A DNA stretch of 64,000 bases, from positions 13,980 through 77,979 of the forward strand of contig JBEBSD010000025.1 of NCBI GenBank assembly GCA_040394475.1, written 5' to 3'. How positions within the stretch are numbered: position 1 is the stretch's first letter; each line of letters starts with the position of its first letter. The DNA is from JBEBSD01 sp040394475 (GTDB lineage: Bacteria; Bacteroidota; Bacteroidia; Cytophagales; Spirosomataceae). The position numbers and the translations under genes are program-made. The notes beneath the pieces are model-generated. The model was not told the origin of the DNA and searched no databases. It worked only from the letters and a program-made list of their open reading frames with translations. Below, one piece after another: positions 50,143-57,910 of the stretch.

Positions 50143-50209
50143 CGCGGCTGTATCAGCGCCCGCACTTCGATGGTTCGTAATACCCTTCTACCGACAGCGA
50201 TAGCAGTCC

Positions 50210-51850
50210 TTATTTTGTAAACAGGGCGAAGTCCTTAAACCGCTTTTTGATCGCGGCATCGGTGGCCACTTTTTTGTTTTCCCAATTGGCGTCCAGTTCC
50301 AGAGCAACAAGCCCTTTCACATTCATGGTTGCCTTGAACGCATCCAGCTTTGGAATGAAATCAGGATGAATCCGGGCTGTTTTGGAGGCGAACTCTCGCG
50401 CAAACGCGTCCCCTTTGGTTTGTATTTCGTTCTTTTTCTCCATCACGTAATTAAACCGTTCGAGCAGGTCTTTTACCGATTTCCCTACAACCTCGGTGGC
50501 CTCAAGTGTCCCGATGGTTGCGATGGAGGTGCCGCCGATCGTTGTTATCTGTGTCCTTAAATCGGGGTTGTTTTTGCCGATCACCGGTGATAAGCCGGTC
50601 GTTGCCCCGAGGCTTGCGCTCAGCACCGACCGCTGGCTTTTCCCCCTTTTGGCCCGCCGGTAATTCCGCTTCAGGTCGTTTTCCTTTTCGACCATCTGCT
50701 CCATGAGGTTCCAGGAAGAAACCATGGCCTCACGATAAAGATTATACAGATAGGCGTTGCGTTCGTCTTCGTTGATGGTGTTGCCGATCGCAAACTGAAA
50801 TGTCTTTTCTTCTCTGTTCTGCGATTTGTCCAGCACAAAAAAAGTAATGTTAAACCGGACGGTATCCAGGGGTTCCTTTACAAAATCGTACCCCGGTTCC
50901 CAGATAAATTCATAATTGGTCTCTGTATTCTTAACCAGGGCTTTCTGCGGAATATTTTTATTGTCCGAGACAAAATTGAAACGGTAAATATCCTCATCGC
51001 CGTTCGGGTCGGAGAGAAAGAACTTTATGTTGATGATACTGTTCTCCTTCACCCGGTAAACAAAATTCTTGGGAACCACCGTGATCGTGGGGGCCAGGTC
51101 TTTTTGCGTCTGTTCCAGTTTAATACGCCCTTTTGTCCTGCCTTTAAAGGGCTGGTCTTCTACCCAGAAATCGACATAAGTATTCCCGGTTTTCAGGTTG
51201 TTGAACTGGGAAATAGAGGGTTCCCAGGTAAACAGGCCGGCTTCACTCAACTGCATCCCTTCCGGCAGCGTTTCCAGGACAGGAATAAAGACATACGTAT
51301 CATTGTCCGGATCGGAAACCGATAACGGATCTATTTTATAGGTATTCTGGGTTTTATGCTGGACATAAAAAGGCTTCAGCTCATCCAGGACCGGGGGGCG
51401 GTTCACGTGCAATACTTTAAACACCACATCGTAAGAGGCCACTTCCTCGGCATCGTTTTTTGCTTCGAACAGCACCGCAACGGCAGCTGAATTGCTCAGG
51501 CGGTCGGCGATATCGTACGACGGTGTCCAGGTAAAGGTGCCCAACGAATCCAGGGTCATTCCCGGGGCCATTCCCTTGGTAATGGAAAAATGGTCTGCAG
51601 CGCCTTTCCCGCCGGTGGTCTGGAGCTGAAAACTGATGGTTTGGCCTTCCTGGATCGTGCTCCAGCCGTAATGTGTGGGGAGAATAAGCTTATACGGTAC
51701 AGTAATCACCGGGCTGGTGGTAACGGATTCCGGGGCGGCATCTCCTTCCTCCGCAGGGGTAGCGGGAACATCCTGCGCGAAAGCGGTAGCAACCAACAGA
51801 CTGCAAAGGGAGGACAATAACGATAAGAACAGTATGTTTTTTAAAGACAT
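50210..51850 (-). CDS. Periplasmic Ig-like-repeat protein with coiled C-terminus
   Basis: A 546-residue exported protein with a signal peptide (ending ATAFAQ). Residues 50-350 contain three or four Ig/cadherin-like repeats marked by DSLGTFTWTPSYDIAD, SVSDPDND and LFTWEPSISQF and FFLSDPNGDEDIYRF, a pattern typical of putative-Ig (He_PIG) domains. From about 360 to the end the protein is helical and charged (MEQMVEKENDLKRNYRRAKRGK), with a GATTGLSPVIGKNNPD linker. It ends with a lysine-rich tail. It is convergent with lspA and downstream of the skp genes on the same strand. Function is unknown; I do not recognise a named family. Confidence 0.7.
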   Translation of the reverse strand: MSLKNILFLSLLSSLCSLLVATAFAQDVPATPAEEGDAAPESVTTSPVITVPYKLILPTHYGWSTIQEGQTISFQLQTTGGKGAADHFSITKGMAPGMTLDSLGTFTWTPSYDIADRLSNSAAVAVLFEAKNDAEEVASYDVVFKVLHVNRPPVLDELKPFYVQHKTQNTYKIDPLSVSDPDNDTYVFIPVLETLPEGMQLSEAGLFTWEPSISQFNNLKTGNTYVDFWVEDQPFKGRTKGRIKLEQTQKDLAPTITVVPKNFVYRVKENSIINIKFFLSDPNGDEDIYRFNFVSDNKNIPQKALVKNTETNYEFIWEPGYDFVKEPLDTVRFNITFFVLDKSQNREEKTFQFAIGNTINEDERNAYLYNLYREAMVSSWNLMEQMVEKENDLKRNYRRAKRGKSQRSVLSASLGATTGLSPVIGKNNPDLRTQITTIGGTSIATIGTLEATEVVGKSVKDLLERFNYVMEKKNEIQTKGDAFAREFASKTARIHPDFIPKLDAFKATMNVKGLVALELDANWENKKVATDAAIKKRFKDFALFTK

Positions 51851-51961
51851 TTCGATGGATGTTAAAGGAACGCTCTGACCATGCCGGTCATGTTTCTTAA
51901 CGTATTTTGGCTAATATAATTATTCCAATATGAATGAATTTATACGAATCGTGTAAATTCC

Positions 51962-51992
51962 AAAAGCGAGGCCTGGAAATCGCCTCGCTTTT
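51962..51992 (-). terminator. Rho-independent-type terminator after skp genes
   Basis: AAAAGCGAGGC at 51962-51972 pairs perfectly over 11 bases with GCCTCGCTTTT at 51982-51992, with a 9-base loop. Read on the minus strand the hairpin ends in a U-run. It lies 66 bases after the last skp gene's stop and ends that operon; the Ig-like gene starts 112 bases further on. Confidence 0.8.
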
Positions 51993-52057
51993 ACTCGTAA
52001 CGTATTGACAGAACAGGGGTCGCCTTTTCTGCCGGTATCGCTTTATTTGTACAGTTA

Positions 52058-52624
52058 TTATTTCGGTGTTGAAGCGGGAGCGGGGGTTGCCTGAGGCGTA
52101 ACCCCTAACTTCTTCAACACCAAATCGGTAATATTGGTTTCTTCTGAGCCGGCGAAGAGGAGTACAGGGTTACCGACATTGCCGGTATCGCTGTTCAATA
52201 TATACAGATAGCCTTTTTCTTTCCCTACCTCTTTGACGGCGTTATCCACCTTTTCCAGCAAGGGTTGCAGCAGTTGCTGCTGCTTGGTCCGGAAGGCCAC
52301 TTCGGAGTTTTGCTGCAGTTCCTGGATCTCAGTTTGCAGCTTCTCCAGTTCTTTCTGACTGTCGGTCAGAAGTATTTCGCTCATAGAAGGGGCATTTTTT
52401 TGAAATCGTTCGTATTTCTCTTCAAATACCTTCATTTTTTCCTGAATTACTTTCTCCAATTGGGTCTTGGTCGTCTCCAGTTCACCCTGGATACGTTTCA
52501 TATCCGGAAGCTGGCCAATAATGTACCCGGTGTTTGCATGCCCGATACGGTTCTGTGTTTGCGCGTTAGCTGGCAGTTGCGTGAACAATGTCAGGCTAAG
52601 AACGGCCAAAATCAACTGTTTCAT
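52058..52624 (-). CDS. OmpH/Skp family periplasmic chaperone, third copy
   Basis: A 188-residue Skp-like protein with a signal peptide (MKQLILAVLSLTLFTQLPANAQ). The core is a long helical hairpin: IQGELETTKTQLEKVIQEKMKVFEEKYERFQ and SQKELEKLQTEIQELQQNSEVAF, followed by KEKGYLYILNSDTGNVGNPVLLFAGSEETNITDLVLKKLG. It is about 50-60% similar by eye to the adjacent second copy, so it is a recent-looking tandem duplicate. Skp traps unfolded outer-membrane proteins on their way to BamA. A hairpin precedes it and may reduce its expression. The Pro/Ala-rich tail (PQATPAPASTPK) is a variable end. Confidence 0.9.
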   Translation of the reverse strand: MKQLILAVLSLTLFTQLPANAQTQNRIGHANTGYIIGQLPDMKRIQGELETTKTQLEKVIQEKMKVFEEKYERFQKNAPSMSEILLTDSQKELEKLQTEIQELQQNSEVAFRTKQQQLLQPLLEKVDNAVKEVGKEKGYLYILNSDTGNVGNPVLLFAGSEETNITDLVLKKLGVTPQATPAPASTPK

Positions 52625-52665
52625 TTTGTAATGCTGTTTTCCTTTATAAAAAAGAATAAAGCGAC

Positions 52666-52697
52666 ACGATCAGGCGGTTCGCTTTATCTCAATACTA
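52666..52697 (-). terminator. Intercistronic hairpin between skp copies 2 and 3
   Basis: ATAAAGCGA at 52666-52674 is the exact complement of TCGCTTTAT at 52689-52697, with a 14-base loop. On the minus strand it is followed by a T-rich stretch (TTCTTTTTTAT), which makes it a candidate partial terminator or stability hairpin between the second and third skp genes. Confidence 0.6.
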
Positions 52698-52734
52698 TAT
52701 TTATTCCTTTATATCGATGGCCGGAAGCGTTACC

Positions 52735-53319
52735 TTATTTAGGAGTGGTTGCCGGCGCTGCGGGCTTGGCTTCCGCCTCGACTGCTTTGGGATCGACCCC
52801 TAACTTGGTAAGCACCATGTCGGTAACATTATATTCCTCGGATCCTACATACAGCAGGATCGGATTGGCATTCTGACCGGTGTCGCTGTTAATAATATAC
52901 AGGTAATCGTTCTCTTTTCCCACTTCCTGAATGGCTGTATTGATTTTGGTCAGCAGGGGATTCAGAAGCTGTTGCTGCTTTTGAATAAGTGATTGCTGGG
53001 AATTAGTCTGCAGGTCTTCAATCGATTTCTGAAGATTCTGAAGTTCCCGCTCACTGTCCGCCCGGAGAACGTCGTTCATATTCTGAGCATTCTTCTGATA
53101 TTTATCAAGCTTGTCCTGAAATTCTTTGATTTTGTCCTGAATGGTTTTTTCAAATTGTGCCCGCGTCACTTCCAGTTCACTCTGGATTTTTTTGGCATCC
53201 GGAAGCCGACCCAGAATGTGTTCGACATCGGTATAGCCAATTTTAGTGGGCGTCTGAGCTAGCAGAGGGGTTGAAAATGATGCAATTAGAGCTACTAACG
53301 CAAAAAGTGTTTTTTTCAT
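52735..53319 (-). CDS. OmpH/Skp family periplasmic chaperone, second copy
   Basis: A 194-residue Skp-like protein. The signal peptide is MKKTLFALVALIASFSTPLLAQ. The mature part reads KIGYTDVEHILGRLPDAKKIQ, then a long coiled coil (FEKTIQDKIKEFQDKLDKYQK, QNLQKSIEDLQTNSQQSLIQK) and the C-terminal YLYIINSDTGQNANPILLYVGSEE. It ends with an Ala/Pro/Lys-rich tail (AEAKPAAPATTPK). The frame stays open to 53559, but that stretch lies in the previous gene; ATG 53319 is the start. It lies 40 bases after copy 1 and 110 bases before copy 3. Confidence 0.9.
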   Translation of the reverse strand: MKKTLFALVALIASFSTPLLAQTPTKIGYTDVEHILGRLPDAKKIQSELEVTRAQFEKTIQDKIKEFQDKLDKYQKNAQNMNDVLRADSERELQNLQKSIEDLQTNSQQSLIQKQQQLLNPLLTKINTAIQEVGKENDYLYIINSDTGQNANPILLYVGSEEYNVTDMVLTKLGVDPKAVEAEAKPAAPATTPK

Positions 53320-53359
53320 TTGAAAGTTACTAAATGGTTTGTTACTGGTTTGGTTGTGC

Positions 53360-53983
53360 CTAACGGTTATTGGAAGCCGGCTGCGCTGGAGTGGTTGCCG
53401 GCCTTCCCGGAGTAGTCCTGCCGGCCGGTTGCTGTGATGGTGCTTGGACGGCAGCGCTGGCAGAAGGTTTAAGGTCAATGCCCAATTCTTCCAGCACATA
53501 GTCTGTATAATCATGTTTCGGATTGGTATACACCAACACAAAATCACTGGATTTATCAATTAACATATCCAGCTTACGTTGCGCCGCTACTTTCTCCACT
53601 GCCCGCTGCACCTTTTCCATCACCTCCTTCATAAGTTCTTTTTTCTTCTGAAAAAGCAGGCCGTTCATGCCGAAAACCTTATTGTTGTATTCACGCGTTT
53701 CCAACTCCTTTTCCCGGATCTCATGCTGCCTTTTTCGCTTCAGTTCATCCGTGAGCAATACTTCTTCCGCCATCAGGGCGCGCTGCATCCCGTCAATAGC
53801 TGCCAGCTTGTCCTGGATTTCGCGGGCCCAGTTTTCCGATAATTTATCAATCTCGGTCTGCGCCTTGGCATATTCGGGGAGTTGGCTGGTGATAAATTCC
53901 ATGTCTACATACCCGAATTTCTGAGCGTACACACTGCTGCTGCCGATTGCGGACAAAAGTAGCAAAATTAACGTTCTATACAT
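53360..53983 (-). CDS. OmpH/Skp family periplasmic chaperone, first copy
   Basis: A 207-residue Skp-like protein directly after bamA. Signal peptide: residues 1-20, ending SSVYAQ. The mature part starts KFGYVDMEFITSQLPEYAKAQTEI, a typical OmpH start, followed by a charged helical hairpin (EVLLTDELKRKRQHEIREKELETREYN). The C-terminal region DMLIDKSSDFVLVYTNPKHDYTDYVLEELG is the conserved Skp end. It ends with a Pro/Gln/Thr-rich tail. It is more divergent than copies 2 and 3 and probably represents the ancestral gene of the uppS-bamA-skp operon. Confidence 0.92.
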   Translation of the reverse strand: MYRTLILLLLSAIGSSSVYAQKFGYVDMEFITSQLPEYAKAQTEIDKLSENWAREIQDKLAAIDGMQRALMAEEVLLTDELKRKRQHEIREKELETREYNNKVFGMNGLLFQKKKELMKEVMEKVQRAVEKVAAQRKLDMLIDKSSDFVLVYTNPKHDYTDYVLEELGIDLKPSASAAVQAPSQQPAGRTTPGRPATTPAQPASNNR

Positions 53984-54042
53984 GCCAAGTACCTGATTTT
54001 TTGAAAGATAATAACGCTATACCTGAAAAAATAGTACCCCGG

Positions 54043-56652
54043 TCAGCGCAATTGCTGGCCGATTGTAAAATGGAACTGGCCGCCGCTCTTTTCGTTCCGG
54101 CCCTGGATTTTGTCGAATCCATATCCCCAGTCGATCCCGAGTAATCCGAAAGCCGGCATAAAGATCCGTGCCCCGACGCCCGCCGACCGTTTGATATCGA
54201 AAGGATTGTATTCGCGGTAGCTGCCCCAGTTGTTCCCTCCTTCCGCAAAGGTGAGCAGGAAGATGGTCGCCTGCGGGTTAAGGGAAACAGGATAGCGGAT
54301 TTCCATCACGTATTTGTTGTAAACGACACCCCCTCCGTCTCTGGGAACAATGTTGTTCTGATTGGTCAGCGGCCCGATGGAGCGGTCTTCATAACCCCGG
54401 AGCGCAATAATATCCTGGTCGGCCATTACAAACATGCCTTGCCCGGCGAGCCCGGAGCCTCCGACAATAAACCTTCCGAACGGACTGATCCCGTTTCGGG
54501 CGCCGTAGTTGCCCAGGAATCCCATGTGAGCCCGCGTGTTCAGTACGAGTTTACCGGTAATGGTGGCAAACCAACTGGCATCAAACATCCATTTGTGGTA
54601 TTCGATCCACTTGTATTTCTCAGTAAGATCCGCGTAGTCTGTCTTCCGGAAGGCCGAATAGGGAGGGGTTAAGGTGGCGCTCAGGCTGAACGACGACCCG
54701 CTTCTGGGGTATTGAAAATCGCTGAGCGTATTCCGCGATAACGTGGTATTGAACGTGATGTTATTTGAGTTTCCGTTATTGTAACCGATGGAAAAGAAAT
54801 CAAGACTGTCCAGGGTATAACGCTGCAGCGACAAAGAGTGCGTGAGCTGCATAAAGCGGTCAGGCGCCTTGAGCCGTTTCCCGAGCGAAAAGGTAATACC
54901 GTTGTTGAAATAAGCGCCCCGGTACGTTAAAGACTGCCCGCCGCCGCCGAACATCAGGCTCGAATAATCGGTCATCCGATACACGGTGCGGGTAAGGGCT
55001 ACCCCGAAGTTGATGGGTTTTTTGCCGCCCAGCCAGGGTTCGCTGAATGACAGGGAGTAGGTCTGGAACTGCCGGCCGTTAGCCTGGAACCGGACAGCCA
55101 GTTTCTGGCCGTCTCCGGAAGGGAGCGGGCGCCAGGTAGAACGGTTGGGAATATTCCGGATCGAAAAGTTATTGAAAACCAGTCCGAGCGTCCCTACAAA
55201 ACCGATGTAACCTCCCCATCCTCCGGAAAGCTCAATCTGGTCAGACGGTTTTTCTTCTACCGTATACTCGATGTCCACGGTGCCGTCGGCCTGATTGGGT
55301 ACCGGGTTGATCTGGATTTTCTCCGGATCAAAATAGCCCATCTGTGAAAGCTGCCGCTGCGTGTTGATTAATTCGGTCTTGCTGAACTTCTGCCCGGGCA
55401 GGGTAAATAATTCCCGCAGCACTACCCGGTCGCTGGTTTTGGTGTTCCCGTTCAGGACAATCCGGTTGATGGTGGCCTGTTTCCCTTCAAACATGCGCAT
55501 CTCGATGTCGATCGAGTCTCCTTTTACCGATTTCTCCACCGGCGTCACACGGAAATACAAATAACCGTCATCCATATAGAGTGAACTTACATCGCCGCCG
55601 GGAATCCCGTTTATTTTTTTATCCAGTTCTTCCGGGTCATAGACGTCTCCTTTCGAGATTCCCAACCGTTGGCTTAAATAGCCGCTTGGCCACAGGTAGT
55701 TGCCGTTCCATGAAATATCGCCGTAATAGTATTTCGGGCCTTCTTCAATTTTAAGGGTCACCTGGAGGGCTTCCCCGTCTGTTGCTTTGGCCACGGTGTC
55801 CCATTCTATGGTGGCGTCCCGGAAACCGTTTTTCCGGTAGTAAGCAATCAGCTTGTCTTTGTCTTCGTCGTATTTCTTGGGAATAAACTTGGAAGGCGCC
55901 CAGAAACGGTAGAAAATCTTTTCCTTGGTGCCCTTCAGCTTCTTCTTAAGCTTGGCATCCGATATTTTCTCATTGCCGTCGATGTTTATTTTGGAAATAC
56001 GGACCTTCTTGCCCTTGTGAACAACGAAATTCAGGGTCGCCTGTCCGCGGCTCGAGTCGGGCAGCTGGACCGCCTTCACGGTCGTGTTGTAAAACCCCTT
56101 ATCTACGTAATGCTTCTTGATGACCAGCTGGGTGTTTTTAATAATCGTCGGCGTAATGACACGTCCTTTAATGAGCTTTACCTTATCGTTAAGGGTTTCT
56201 TTTTGTCCTTTTTTGACGCCGGAAAAAGTGACCTGGTACAGCCTGGGACGTTCTTTGATATGAATATTCAGCCAGATTTTTTCTCCCTCGACCTTGGTCG
56301 CCTGGATTTCCACGTCATCCAGTGTCCCGAAATCCATCATTTTTTTAATTGCGGAAGGAATCGGCAGCCCCGGGATCCGGATTTTGTCACCCGTGTGCAG
56401 CCCTGAAATGGAGATCATCGAATTGGGGTCCAGGAACTGGGTACCTGAAACGGTTATTTCCACGATCTCGTATTCTTTGGGATTGTTATAATCGAGCAGG
56501 CCGGTACTGACAGGCGCTGCTTCCGGCGCTGCCGTGCGGCTTCCCAATCCCACACGCTGCCCGCTGGCATGGTGGAGCGCCGTGAGGCATGCCAGTAGTA
56601 AAAAGCTGTACTTCATCCAGGAGGTATTACCGGGTATTTTTTTGATAGACAT
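54043..56652 (-). CDS. bamA: Outer-membrane protein assembly factor BamA
   Basis: This essential barrel inserts beta-barrel proteins into the outer membrane. The N-terminal region has a signal peptide and five POTRA domains (NPKEYEIVEITVSGTQFLDPNSMISISGL, then four more units to about residue 440; the quoted stretch is divided here in two parts: NPKEYEIVEITVSGTQFL and DPNSMISISGLHTG). The barrel starts near residue 450 and ends KSGGQFHFTIGQQLR, with the conserved GGSGLAGQG loop and VRGY-like LRGYEDRSIGP (RGY in place of the VRGF motif). At 869 residues it is normal for Bacteroidota. The gene is 3 bases after uppS. ATG 56652 is used; 56616 would give a shorter signal peptide. Confidence 0.95.
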   Translation of the reverse strand: MSIKKIPGNTSWMKYSFLLLACLTALHHASGQRVGLGSRTAAPEAAPVSTGLLDYNNPKEYEIVEITVSGTQFLDPNSMISISGLHTGDKIRIPGLPIPSAIKKMMDFGTLDDVEIQATKVEGEKIWLNIHIKERPRLYQVTFSGVKKGQKETLNDKVKLIKGRVITPTIIKNTQLVIKKHYVDKGFYNTTVKAVQLPDSSRGQATLNFVVHKGKKVRISKINIDGNEKISDAKLKKKLKGTKEKIFYRFWAPSKFIPKKYDEDKDKLIAYYRKNGFRDATIEWDTVAKATDGEALQVTLKIEEGPKYYYGDISWNGNYLWPSGYLSQRLGISKGDVYDPEELDKKINGIPGGDVSSLYMDDGYLYFRVTPVEKSVKGDSIDIEMRMFEGKQATINRIVLNGNTKTSDRVVLRELFTLPGQKFSKTELINTQRQLSQMGYFDPEKIQINPVPNQADGTVDIEYTVEEKPSDQIELSGGWGGYIGFVGTLGLVFNNFSIRNIPNRSTWRPLPSGDGQKLAVRFQANGRQFQTYSLSFSEPWLGGKKPINFGVALTRTVYRMTDYSSLMFGGGGQSLTYRGAYFNNGITFSLGKRLKAPDRFMQLTHSLSLQRYTLDSLDFFSIGYNNGNSNNITFNTTLSRNTLSDFQYPRSGSSFSLSATLTPPYSAFRKTDYADLTEKYKWIEYHKWMFDASWFATITGKLVLNTRAHMGFLGNYGARNGISPFGRFIVGGSGLAGQGMFVMADQDIIALRGYEDRSIGPLTNQNNIVPRDGGGVVYNKYVMEIRYPVSLNPQATIFLLTFAEGGNNWGSYREYNPFDIKRSAGVGARIFMPAFGLLGIDWGYGFDKIQGRNEKSGGQFHFTIGQQLR

Positions 56653-56655
56653 AAA

Positions 56656-57411
56656 TTATGCTTTTGTCACGGTTTCCTTCACTTGTTCACTCGTCTTTCC
56701 AAATCGCCTTTCACGGTGCTGGTACGATAAAATGGCCTTATACAAGTGATTTTTGCGAAAATCGGGCCATAAGAGGTCGTCATAAATATAAAGCTCTGCA
56801 TAGGCAAGCTGCCACAACATAAAATTGCTGATACGGTGGTCGCCTCCTGTGCGGAGCATGAGGTCAACATCAGGATATCCGTGGGTAGACAGCCGGCTGT
56901 TGATCAGATGTTCATTTACGTCTTCGGGTTGCACGGAGCCCGAAACAATTTCCGAGGCAATCTGCCGGGTTGCCTGGACAATATCCCATTTGCCGCTGTA
57001 ACCCAACGCGAGCGTCAGGACAAGCCCGGTGCTGCCGCTGGTTTTGTCGATGGCCGTCAGCAGCTCTTTGGCACAACTGGCAGGCAGACGGTGAATATCG
57101 CCGATCATCGCAAGACGAACATTGTTTTTCAACAGTGTGGGCAGTTCTTCACGGATGGTGTACACCAATAACTCCATGAGCGCATTGACCTCATACCGGG
57201 GCCTTCCCCAGTTTTCTGTTGAAAAAGCATAGAGGGTCAGGTATTCAATGCCTAGTTCGGCACATCCTTCTGTTACTTCCCGTACGGATTTAATGGCATT
57301 TTTATGCCCGAAAACCCTTGCAGCTCCCTGTTTTTTTGCCCAGCGCCCGTTCCCATCCATAATCACGGCAATATGCTTCGGGAGATTTTTACTGTCAATC
57401 TGCTCCTTCAT
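56656..57411 (-). CDS. uppS: Undecaprenyl pyrophosphate synthase
   Basis: This cis-prenyltransferase makes the C55 lipid carrier used for peptidoglycan and the surface glycan. Motifs: PKHIAVIMDGNGRWAKKQG with the catalytic aspartate, TLYAFSTENWGRPRYEV, LTLALGYSGKWDI and PDVDLMLRTGGDHRISNFML. The last reads RTGGDHR where many family members have RTSGEQR, a conservative change. ATG 57411 is used; the TTG at 57417 is the longer option. It heads the minus-strand envelope operon uppS-bamA-skp-skp-skp, and the 499-base gap before it contains the structured island described separately. Confidence 0.95.
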   Translation of the reverse strand: MKEQIDSKNLPKHIAVIMDGNGRWAKKQGAARVFGHKNAIKSVREVTEGCAELGIEYLTLYAFSTENWGRPRYEVNALMELLVYTIREELPTLLKNNVRLAMIGDIHRLPASCAKELLTAIDKTSGSTGLVLTLALGYSGKWDIVQATRQIASEIVSGSVQPEDVNEHLINSRLSTHGYPDVDLMLRTGGDHRISNFMLWQLAYAELYIYDDLLWPDFRKNHLYKAILSYQHRERRFGKTSEQVKETVTKA

Positions 57412-57910
57412 TAACAATAGTTGACTTACATGCTACGGGCATGGTCAGTATCCGGTTGATTCGTTTTTGCATCGTATTCACTACAAAGGCTTTTCCCCTT
57501 TACACATTTCCAAGAGCTTCTGAATTTATTAGGTTTTCGGAAATTTCTGACAAAAATAAAATGCAAATCCAAAAATGCGGTGCAAGTTAGGAAGAAGAAT
57601 TACCTCTTCAAAATGTATAACAAAAGGATTTCGTAGTATTGGGCATCCAATTCGGAGGAGTCGCCCGGGATCATGCGTAAAATCGGGCTCTCCAAGGGTG
57701 AGCCCGCCGCCGTTTTGATGCTAATGGAAGCGCGGCCGGGAACGACCGGTGCAGGGCAAAACCGACGGGGAAAGGAGTTAAACCGATGAGCGCCACGGGC
57801 GGAAAGCGAGGGTCTCTATTAATTTCAGCAGGCACTTACCGGTTTTCCATACGGAATTAGCTAATTTTACGTTGCAATAAACAGATTACGGAATAAATTT
57901 ATTAACCAGA
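57412..57910. other. Intergenic region with GC-rich structured island
   Basis: No convincing gene is present in this 499-base divergent gap. The flanks are AT-rich, but about 57640-57840 is clearly richer in GC. It contains a strong 7-bp hairpin: CGGGCTC at 57684-57690 pairs with GAGCCCG at 57700-57706. The same CGGGC can also pair with GCCCG at 57663-57667, giving mutually exclusive structures. Two CCGG elements at 57736 and 57746 can form another stem. A short frame at 57674 (ATG, 39 codons ending TGA at 57790) exists but has no recognised product. It may be a structured RNA, a leader or the remnant of an element. Confidence 0.4.

Noticed and set aside
53320..53559. Extended N-terminus of the second skp gene
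   Set aside because: It lies in the 3' part of the preceding skp gene in another frame; the signal peptide begins at 53319.
57661..57830. Group II intron 5' end
   Set aside because: A vague resemblance (CGCCCGGGATCATGCG) without the GTGCG start, a domain V or a reverse transcriptase nearby.
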